Shown here in pieces: positions 1-5,094 of a stretch of DNA of 5,094 nucleotides. Made by a program: the position numbers and the translations under genes. Source of the DNA: an uncultured Acidobacteriota bacterium (GTDB lineage Bacteria; Acidobacteriota; JAAYUB01); assembly GCA_937925645.1 (NCBI GenBank), contig CALAMB010000135.1, positions 1 through 5,094 on the forward strand. Reading direction: 5' to 3'. The notes below the pieces were generated by a model that saw only the letters and a program-made list of their open reading frames with translations, did no database searches and had not been told where the DNA came from. Within the stretch, counting starts at the first letter, position 1, and the number at the start of each line of letters is the position of its first letter.

Positions 1-747
1 GTGGGCCTGGCAGCGGTCGATGTGCTCCAGCAGGTTCGGGAAATCGGGCTTCTTCTTGTAGATGGCCTGGTAGCGATCGAGGGCGGCCGCCCAGTCGCTC
101 TTGCGGAAGGCCTCGTCGGCCTGCCGGGCCAGCCCCTGCACCTCCGCCTCCAGCGCCTGGCCGGCCTGGATGCGCTGGACGATCCGGTCCGCGTCGCCGG
201 CGTAGCGGCCGCCGCCGGTCCTGATCTTCTCCAGCAGCGGGATGGCGTCGGCCAGCTTGCCCTGGTTGTAGAGATCGGACGCCCGCTGGAACTCGCGCAG
301 TTCGGCGTCCGTCTCCGTCGGCGTCGTCGGGGTGGCCGGTCCCGTGGGGGGCGTCTTCTGGGCGAGCTTGCCGTTGATATCGGCGAGGGAGCGGTTGAGG
401 TCGCTGAGCTCGGGCAGTTCCTTGATCGCGCCGAGGGTCAGGGATTTTTCGAAGTTGTGCTTGGCCAGCTCGTACTGGCCCATGTTGTGATAGGCCACGC
501 CGAGGTAAAAATAGGGGATGTAGGATCCCCGCATGACGCCGTAAAATTTTGTGTTGGGGTCGGGCTTCCCCTTCTGGGCGATGGCAATTTCAAGGAAATC
601 GATGCCTTTCTGGTAGTTGCCGTTCTTGATCTGCTCCACGCCGTCGAGGTAGTTCAGGTACCACTTCCGGTCGAGCTGGGCCTGGCCGAGGGCGGACATC
701 GCCCCCAGGGCGAGACCGATGATGACAAAAAGCCGCAGCCGGGTCAT
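1..747 (-). CDS. Exported TPR-repeat protein (partial, C-terminus off the left edge)
   Basis: I read 249 codons without a stop from the ATG at 747-745 to the window edge, so the C-terminus is missing. The N-terminus (MTRLRLFVIIGLALGAMSA) is a signal peptide, probably cleaved near residue 23 (LGQA|Q). TPR-like helical hairpins are visible at about residues 28-61 (GVEQIKNGNYQKGIDF), 78-106 (YFYLGVAYHNMGQYELAKHN), 154-176 (ASDLYNQGKLADAIPLLEK) and 205-236 (ADEAFRKSDWAAALDRYQ). A Pro/Thr-rich linker at 131-146 separates the two pairs. TPRs are protein-protein interaction scaffolds, so a periplasmic or envelope assembly role is inferred; no enzyme motif is visible and the partner is unknown. No in-frame start exists between the promoter and this ATG, and the next Met (residue 17) would destroy the signal peptide. 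It is divergent from the FG-GAP gene and appears to share its promoter. The missing C-terminus could carry another domain. Confidence 0.88.
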   Translation of the reverse strand, partial: MTRLRLFVIIGLALGAMSALGQAQLDRKWYLNYLDGVEQIKNGNYQKGIDFLEIAIAQKGKPDPNTKFYGVMRGSYIPYFYLGVAYHNMGQYELAKHNFEKSLTLGAIKELPELSDLNRSLADINGKLAQKTPPTGPATPTTPTETDAELREFQRASDLYNQGKLADAIPLLEKIRTGGGRYAGDADRIVQRIQAGQALEAEVQGLARQADEAFRKSDWAAALDRYQAIYKKKPDFPNLLEHIDRCQAH

Positions 748-751
748 GGCG

Positions 752-787
752 TGTTGAATTCTCCCACAGCGTGCTATAATTATAGCA
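752..787. promoter_or_regulatory. Symmetric divergent promoter with shared extended -10
   Basis: Positions 772-787 read TGCTATAATTATAGCA, a perfect 16-bp palindrome. Each strand therefore carries an extended -10 element (TGnTATAAT): TATAAT at 775-780 on the plus strand and at 784-779 on the minus strand. Plus-strand -35 candidates are TGTTGA at 752-757 (17-bp spacer) or TTGAAT at 754-759 (15-bp spacer). The minus-strand -35 candidate is weak (TGGCGG at 806-801, 16-bp spacer), but extended -10 promoters tolerate a poor -35. Inferred starts are near 787 (plus, leader about 46 nt) and near 772 (minus, leader about 25 nt). The palindrome could instead, or in addition, be an operator for a dimeric regulator. 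Confidence 0.7.
761..766 (-). promoter_or_regulatory. Candidate ribosome binding site of the TPR gene
   Basis: On the minus strand this reads TGGGAG. The GGGAG core lies 13 nt before the ATG at 747, which is long for a Shine-Dalgarno sequence, and nothing better lies closer. It falls inside the short leader predicted from the minus-strand -10. Initiation may therefore be weaker than for the two plus-strand genes, whose sites are close to consensus. Confidence 0.45.
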
Positions 788-823
788 GTTTTCGGCACAT
801 CCGCCAGCCATTATTCGCATCCT

Positions 824-830
824 GGAGGGG
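824..830 (+). promoter_or_regulatory. Ribosome binding site of the FG-GAP protein gene
   Basis: GGAGGGG lies just before the ATG at 833. Counted from the GGAGG core, the spacer is 4 nt, on the short side of normal. It fixes the ATG at 833 as the start and keeps the full signal peptide. Confidence 0.8.
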
Positions 831-832
831 AT

Positions 833-3800
833 ATGAGACCATTTCGAACTTTGCTCGTGACACTCGCCGTGTGCGTCGGATTCACGGCGGTTTGTTGCGG
901 ATACGCTCAAATCATGGTCGAAACCCGCGAAAACCAGAAACTGTATATCAATTCGCCATCCCAGATCCTGCCGTCCACCCAGATCACCTTCCTGCTGGAT
1001 TCCCTGTGCTACCCCGAAGCCTCGCCCGACAACCCCGTCATCATCCAGATCCACATCAACCAGGGCACGAAAGCCTACACGGAGGTGCTGAGCCAGACGC
1101 TGGCCACCGGCAACCTGCAGACCACGTCGCCGCTGCCGAGCGACGGCGAGGTGGTGTTCCCGCTGGCCGTGGTGCCCTTCCGGCGGGTCGGCGGCGACTG
1201 GGTCCCGGACGACGACGCCCCGGCACCCGGCGCGGGACCGGACGCCGTGCAGATGTTCCGCTACGTCGCCGGCGAATCGGAAATCTGGATCCGGCTCAAC
1301 GAGACCACCGAGTTCTGGCCGACCGGCCTCGAAGAGAAGCTGTGGGGCTTCACCGTCGCCCTGGGCGGCGGCGTCTGGCCTCCGAACGCCAACAGCAACT
1401 GGGGCGCGGCGGGCCGGCACCGGCAACAGTCCACCCTGTTGGTCGCCGATCTGCGCGAACACTACTTCCCGCCTTACATCGACTATTTCTCTTTTTGGGT
1501 CGCGAGCGTCTATCAAACGGGCGGGTTTACCCCGACCTATTTCTACCCCACCAGCTTCATGGCGTTCAACGCCACAACGCTCGAGACCATGGAGATGCCC
1601 GCCATGTCCGTCGTGGGCACGGAGCTGACCGACACGGCCGTGGCCGACCTGAACAAGGACGGCTACGATGACTTCTGTTCCGTCGACCAGTACCGCCGCC
1701 GGCTCTACTGGTGTTTCGGCGTGGCGGACGGCACATTCGGCACTCTCGACTGGCTGTACCTGCCCGACTTCGAGCCCGTCCGGGTGGACGTGGCCGACAT
1801 CAACGGCGACAGCTGGTTCGATTTTTTCATCACCGACAGCGACGGCGTGGTCCATATTTATGACTGGTGGGACATCTTCGGTGAGAAAGCGCGAGCGGAC
1901 AAGACCGCGGCCCCCGTCTTCGCGTTCAAGGCGGCGGCCGTGCCGGGCGACTCCGCCCTGCACGACCTGAACGGGGACGGCGCCAGCGACTACCTGGTCA
2001 CCGACCAGGCCAACAACACGCTGAACGTGTACATCGGCTCGGACTTCGGCTCCCAGCAGGTCTATCCAACCGGCGCCCAGCCCGTGGGAATGGCCGTCGG
2101 CGATTTCAACGGCGACACCGCCCCCGACGTGGCCACAGCCAACCAGAGCGGCGACTCGATCACCGTGTTCCGGAACACCGGCGGCGGCGCCCTGACCGGC
2201 CAGCATTACGCCGCCAACGGCAAGGCGCCGGTGGATATCGACGCGGGCGATTTCGACCGCGACGGCCGCACCGACCTGGTGGTGGCGTACAAGGACAACA
2301 GCACCAAGTCGATCTCGCTGTGGAAAGCCCAGGCGGACGGCACGTTCGTTCCGGGCTCGGCGCAGAAGATCTTCTTCACGAGCAACCCGTCCGCCGTGAT
2401 GGCCGAGAATATCGACGCCCAGCATGGCGCGGACGCCATCGTGGGATTCGCCAACTACTCCAAGCTGGCCGTCTGCGTCTCCGACGCCGCCGGGACGCTG
2501 ACGCACGCGTACAACCTGGACACGCTGGCGGACGTGGTCGTCGATCCCGTGACCGGCGTGGTCATGAGCGAGGACAGCATCCTGTCCGTCGCCGGCGGGA
2601 CGGCCGCGGGCGGCATCAGCAGCCGCGACGGCGTGGCGGCCATCGCCAGCCAGGGGTTCAACGTCATCCATTTCCCGCGGTCGAAGGACATCTCGTTCTC
2701 GCTGGTGAATCTGGGGACGGCATCCGCGCTGGTCAATTTCGAGCTCTTCGACGACGCCGGCACGGTCAAGTCGTACACCACCCAGTCGGTCGCCCCCCTC
2801 ACCCAGTTTCCCCGGTACTTCGGCGACCTGCTCGGTCCCGACACCGCCAACGCGTCGCGCTGGGTCCGCGCCTTCCTGACCAGCCCCGAGACGTACGGCA
2901 TCTGGCTGCTGAACAACGGCCTCGACATGACCTACCTGGACGGCGGCAAGATCCAGAGCGTCACCGACGCCATGTCGGCGTTCGTCCTGCCGATGGTGGA
3001 TGTCGCCGGAGGCCACTACACCCAGGTGTACCTGGAGAATCCCTATCAGAACCAGGCGCATGTCACCGTCCGCCGCCACAATGCCGCCGGCGTCCAGCAG
3101 GCCAGCCACGCCGTGCTGCTCAACAAGCGGGGGCGGGTCACCCTGGACCTGGCGGCCATTTTCCCCGGCATCGCCGACACGGACTATCTCATGGTTCAAT
3201 CCGACCTGGCGATCATCGCCGGCGAGATTTTCGGCGACGCTCAAACCGTCTCGGTGCTGCAACCCTTCCCCGTGGGCGTGGACCAGGGCACGCTGTACAG
3301 CGGCCATCTCGCCCATGGCGATTTCGGCGGCGGCTTCGCCTACGAGACCTGGCTGACGCTGGTCAACACGTCCGACACCGGCGCCATGGTGTCGGCCACG
3401 CTGTACGACGACGACGGCGACATCGTGGACAGCTACGCGCACATCAACCTCGGCGCCCGCTCCAAGGTCGTCTACAACGTCGGCACGATGATGGGGCTGA
3501 CCGGGGCGGTCACCGGGTATCTCAAGCTTGACCTGAAAGGGCTCACCGGCGTGGTGGGCTGCGTGACCTTCGGTGACGCCACGAACGGGGCCTTCCAGTC
3601 GGTCCTGCCGCTGCAGGCGCCCCGGCACAACCGCTTCGTCATGGGGCACATCGCCAACGGAACCCTGGACAGCATTCCGTTCTTCACCGGCCTCGCCATC
3701 GTCAATCCGCACCCCCTGCCCCAGACGATCTACCTGTCCGCCTACAACCAGGACGGTCTGCTGCTCGACTCGCAGGTCGTGTCCGTGCAGTCGAAGCACC

Positions 3801-3967
3801 GGCTGATCGCGATGCTGGACCAGGTGATGCCCGGGCTGACCAACATTTTCGGCGGATACCTCGTGATCGAGTGCTCGTCCACCTACCGCGATTTGATGGT
3901 GTTCCAGCTATTCGGCGACACCGACCTCACGTTTTTGAGCGCGGTCCCCGCCGTGCCCATCGAATGA
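833..3967 (+). CDS. Large secreted FG-GAP/VCBS-repeat protein with four C-terminal tandem modules
   Basis: A complete 1044-residue protein. Residues 1-25 form a signal peptide (hydrophobic 7-20, likely cleaved at GYA|Q). It has no proper lipobox, because Val precedes each candidate Cys or spacing fails. Residues 27-260 form a beta-looking, Trp/Tyr/Pro-containing domain I do not recognise. Residues 267-540 hold FG-GAP/VCBS-type repeats with Asp-rich calcium loops such as DLNKDGYDD (272-280), DINGDSWFD (322-330), DLNGDGASD (378-386), DFNGDTAPD (424-432) and DFDRDGRTD (473-481), plus a degenerate sixth near 525-534. Such repeats usually build a calcium-binding beta-propeller for adhesion or ligand binding. 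Residues 617-1044 hold four related beta-rich modules ending in FGD-type motifs. There is no transmembrane anchor, LPXTG, or catalytic motif. A secreted or surface-bound binding role is inferred. It is followed after 22 bp by a barrel protein gene, probably in the same operon. Family-level confidence is high; the ligand is unknown. Confidence 0.93.
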   Translation: MRPFRTLLVTLAVCVGFTAVCCGYAQIMVETRENQKLYINSPSQILPSTQITFLLDSLCYPEASPDNPVIIQIHINQGTKAYTEVLSQTLATGNLQTTSPLPSDGEVVFPLAVVPFRRVGGDWVPDDDAPAPGAGPDAVQMFRYVAGESEIWIRLNETTEFWPTGLEEKLWGFTVALGGGVWPPNANSNWGAAGRHRQQSTLLVADLREHYFPPYIDYFSFWVASVYQTGGFTPTYFYPTSFMAFNATTLETMEMPAMSVVGTELTDTAVADLNKDGYDDFCSVDQYRRRLYWCFGVADGTFGTLDWLYLPDFEPVRVDVADINGDSWFDFFITDSDGVVHIYDWWDIFGEKARADKTAAPVFAFKAAAVPGDSALHDLNGDGASDYLVTDQANNTLNVYIGSDFGSQQVYPTGAQPVGMAVGDFNGDTAPDVATANQSGDSITVFRNTGGGALTGQHYAANGKAPVDIDAGDFDRDGRTDLVVAYKDNSTKSISLWKAQADGTFVPGSAQKIFFTSNPSAVMAENIDAQHGADAIVGFANYSKLAVCVSDAAGTLTHAYNLDTLADVVVDPVTGVVMSEDSILSVAGGTAAGGISSRDGVAAIASQGFNVIHFPRSKDISFSLVNLGTASALVNFELFDDAGTVKSYTTQSVAPLTQFPRYFGDLLGPDTANASRWVRAFLTSPETYGIWLLNNGLDMTYLDGGKIQSVTDAMSAFVLPMVDVAGGHYTQVYLENPYQNQAHVTVRRHNAAGVQQASHAVLLNKRGRVTLDLAAIFPGIADTDYLMVQSDLAIIAGEIFGDAQTVSVLQPFPVGVDQGTLYSGHLAHGDFGGGFAYETWLTLVNTSDTGAMVSATLYDDDGDIVDSYAHINLGARSKVVYNVGTMMGLTGAVTGYLKLDLKGLTGVVGCVTFGDATNGAFQSVLPLQAPRHNRFVMGHIANGTLDSIPFFTGLAIVNPHPLPQTIYLSAYNQDGLLLDSQVVSVQSKHRLIAMLDQVMPGLTNIFGGYLVIECSSTYRDLMVFQLFGDTDLTFLSAVPAVPIE
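1631..2452 (+). repeat. FG-GAP/VCBS repeat block (protein-level repeats)
   Basis: This stretch encodes residues 267-540, with five clear Asp-rich loops and one decayed loop. The loops start at residues 272, 322, 378, 424, 473 and about 525, giving periods of 50, 56, 46, 49 and 52 residues. Each clear loop is preceded by a short hydrophobic strand and followed by a second one (for example DLVVAY, DYLVTD), the usual blade pattern. The fourth loop has Thr in place of the usual Gly (DFNGDTAPD). The sixth (ENIDAQHGAD) has lost most of the acidic ligands and probably does not bind calcium. The repeats are divergent at DNA level, so this is an old duplication and not a recombination-prone array. Confidence 0.85.
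2681..3964 (+). repeat. Four tandem beta-rich modules of about 100 residues
   Basis: Residues 617-1044 contain four copies of one pattern. It runs: a 'hxLVN' strand, a 'hxxxhYDxxG' strand-turn, a long hydrophobic strand, an Arg/Lys plus 'hhxhh..hFPG' segment, a 'GYLxhxS' strand, and a closing 'hhxxxxFGD...hLP' segment. Approximate copies: residues 617-705 (FSLVNLGTAS, FELFDDAG), 716-815 (VYLENPYQNQ, AAIFPGIADTDYLMVQS, GEIFGD), 821-928 (LTLVNTSDTG, ATLYDDDGD, GYLKLD, VTFGD, VLPLQ) and 934-1044 (TGLAIVNPHP, SAYNQDG, GYLVIECSS, FQLFGD). Copy 1 is the most diverged and lacks FGD. Copy 4 ends the protein at SAVPAVPIE. The alignment was made by eye. An immunoglobulin-like or other beta-sandwich fold is inferred. 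Confidence 0.72.
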
Positions 3968-3979
3968 ATCTTTCTCATC

Positions 3980-3985
3980 AGGAGG
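3980..3985 (+). promoter_or_regulatory. Ribosome binding site of the barrel protein gene
   Basis: AGGAGG, a perfect consensus, sits 4 nt before the ATG at 3990, in the 22-bp gap after the FG-GAP gene stop. An in-frame GTG at 3987 directly precedes the ATG but touches the site, so ATG is the better start. The strong site with no terminator or new promoter in the gap supports translation from a shared mRNA. Confidence 0.85.
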
Positions 3986-3989
3986 AGTG

Positions 3990-5094
3990 ATGCATAACAC
4001 GTTGCGGTTAGCCGGCTGCCTGGCCCTCGCCATGCTCCTGGCCGCGCCGGCGCTGGCTCATGGATCCACCGACGAAGCGCTGCCCACGAGTCTCTCGTCC
4101 TTCCGCTTCAACTTCATCAACCCGGGCGCCCGGGCCACGGCCATGGGCGGCGCCTTCATCGCCCAGGGCAACGACGCCACGGGATCGGAAACCAACCCCG
4201 CCGGCCTCATTTTCATCCCCAAGCCGACCCTGCACGGCGAGTACCGCTACTTCAAGTATTTCGCCGACCGGGCGGTGGACGCCACCGCCGACGCCGTGAT
4301 CAACCAGCAGTTCGAGGACAGCGTGAACAGCATCACGTTCCTGAGCTTCGTCTACCCGTACAAGAGCTGGGCGTTCGCGTTCTACCGCCAGGAGCTGGCC
4401 AACTTCGAGGCTAATTACTACAACGCGGCGTTTATCATTCCAGGCGAACTGCCGGGCGCACAAATCGCCTGGGTGACCAACCGGCAGGCCTCACGCTTGA
4501 ATTTCAACCTGGACAACTACGGCTTCTCGGTCGCCAAGCGGCTGCACGAGACGTTCGCCGTGGGCTTCTCCGTGCGCGCCGCCCGCCTGACCCTGGATGG
4601 CACCGACCTGTCCGACATGACGCAGGCACCACCGCTGATCGAACCTCAGGTCGATACCAACGACGGCAGCACCATCGGCCGCTTCATGGTCGCGAACGAC
4701 GACAGCTGGGCCGTTTCCTTCGTCGCCGGGGTCCAGTACAAGCCCAACGACTACGTGAGCATCGGCGCCGTGTACCGGTACGGCGAAACCCACAAGATCC
4801 ACACGGTGTTCAATGAAAATCTCCACGTGTTCGACAGTACCTCCGGCAACTACATCGAACTGCAACAGGATTACCCCGAGTTCGAGATCGACGTGCCCGA
4901 CCGGCTCGGCTTCGGCATCTCCATCACCCCCACCGACCAGTGGGCGTTCAACTTCGACTACGTCCGGATCCGGTACACCGACCTGAACGACCAGTTCCTG
5001 GCCGTGCTCCGCCAGTCGGCCAGCCCCGACGCCGACGCGTACTTCGGCTGGGAGGACGGCGACGAGTACCACGCGGGCGCCGAGTACCTGATCC
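3990..5094 (+). CDS. OmpP1/FadL/TodX-type outer-membrane transport protein (partial, C-terminus off the right edge)
   Basis: 368 codons are visible and the frame is still open at the edge. Residues 1-23 are a signal peptide cleaved at ALA|HG. The mature N-terminus carries the family signature: FINPGARATAMGGAF (42-56), then GNDATGSETNPAGL (60-73), including the NPA motif (69-71) that in FadL lies at a kink in a barrel strand. Later segments alternate in the manner of beta-barrel strands, such as YGFSVAKRL (177-185), GVQYKPNDYVSIGAVYRYGE (247-266) and the typical late FadL segment VPDRLGFGISITPTDQWAF (302-320) followed by NFDYVRIRYTD. Family members are usually about 400-460 residues, so some 50-100 residues are missing. 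Known relatives move long-chain fatty acids or aromatic hydrocarbons across the outer membrane; the substrate here cannot be told. A related barrel family with the same 'GARA.GMGGAF' start (PorV/UPF0164-like) is the main alternative. It lies 22 bp after the FG-GAP gene and is probably co-transcribed with it. Confidence 0.85.
   Translation, partial: MHNTLRLAGCLALAMLLAAPALAHGSTDEALPTSLSSFRFNFINPGARATAMGGAFIAQGNDATGSETNPAGLIFIPKPTLHGEYRYFKYFADRAVDATADAVINQQFEDSVNSITFLSFVYPYKSWAFAFYRQELANFEANYYNAAFIIPGELPGAQIAWVTNRQASRLNFNLDNYGFSVAKRLHETFAVGFSVRAARLTLDGTDLSDMTQAPPLIEPQVDTNDGSTIGRFMVANDDSWAVSFVAGVQYKPNDYVSIGAVYRYGETHKIHTVFNENLHVFDSTSGNYIELQQDYPEFEIDVPDRLGFGISITPTDQWAFNFDYVRIRYTDLNDQFLAVLRQSASPDADAYFGWEDGDEYHAGAEYLI

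Noticed and set aside
772..787. The palindrome as a transcription terminator hairpin
   Set aside because: Its stem would be at most six mostly A-T pairs around an AATT loop, with no following T-run. It lies between two gene starts, where a terminator is not expected.
875..908. Lipoprotein signal in the FG-GAP protein (Cys at residues 21-22)
   Set aside because: The residues before the Cys pair (T-A-V) do not fit a lipobox, which needs Gly, Ala or Ser directly before the Cys. The GYA|Q site fits ordinary signal peptidase I cleavage.
1..1671. Long open plus-strand frame across the TPR gene and the start of the FG-GAP gene
   Set aside because: It runs antisense to the TPR gene, then out of frame through the FG-GAP gene, and its product turns into Arg/Pro/Gly-rich noise. 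It also crosses the divergent promoter. It is a compositional shadow.
2320..3531. Overlapping Arg/Gly/His-rich plus-strand frame inside the FG-GAP gene
   Set aside because: It is an alternate-frame reading of the real gene, with an extreme arginine-rich composition, no ribosome binding site and no domain.
590..3799. Very long open frame (about 1069 codons) on the minus strand, antisense to the FG-GAP gene
   Set aside because: Its product is low-complexity (rich in Val, Gly, Arg, Asp, His) with no domain. The plus-strand frame has a signal peptide, Asp-loop repeats and a good ribosome binding site. Strong G/C bias at third codon positions leaves the antisense frame free of stops by composition alone.
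4008..5072. Two antisense open frames opposite the barrel gene (4008-4463 and 4491-5072)
   Set aside because: Both oppose a well-supported OmpP1/FadL-type frame. They lack start signals and show the Val/Gly/Asp-rich shadow composition.

Overview
The window is GC-rich chromosomal-type DNA from what looks like a Gram-negative bacterium. Codon third positions are strongly G/C-biased. All three genes encode proteins with an export signal, and one is an outer-membrane beta-barrel. The C-terminal modules of the large secreted protein carry 'TGLAIVNP'- and 'FGD..LTFLSAVP'-like signatures. I associate these with Acidobacteriota and related uncultured lineages, but that placement is inference from pattern memory only.

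Layout: (1) Positions 1-747, minus strand: 5' part of a gene for an exported TPR protein, whose C-terminus lies off the left edge. (2) Positions 748-832: a compact divergent intergenic region. Its core is a perfect 16-bp palindrome (772-787) that reads as an extended -10 element, TGCTATAAT, on both strands, so one site could drive both flanking genes. (3) Positions 833-3967, plus strand: a complete 1044-residue secreted protein. It has a signal peptide, an unrecognised N-terminal domain, about six FG-GAP/VCBS-type calcium-binding repeats (probable beta-propeller), and four tandem beta-rich modules of roughly 100 residues. (4) Positions 3990-5094, plus strand: an OmpP1/FadL/TodX-type outer-membrane barrel protein. 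It follows after 22 bp with no terminator and is cut by the right edge.

Reading them together: the FG-GAP protein and the barrel protein are very probably one transcription unit, and the TPR gene is divergently transcribed from the same short promoter region. All three products are predicted to act in the periplasm, in the outer membrane or outside the cell. This looks like a cell-envelope or surface locus, but no substrate or pathway can be named. I saw no RNA genes, mobile elements, CRISPR arrays or recognisable terminators, and no gene-free stretch over 300 bases. The most noteworthy items are the symmetric divergent promoter and the tandem C-terminal modules.
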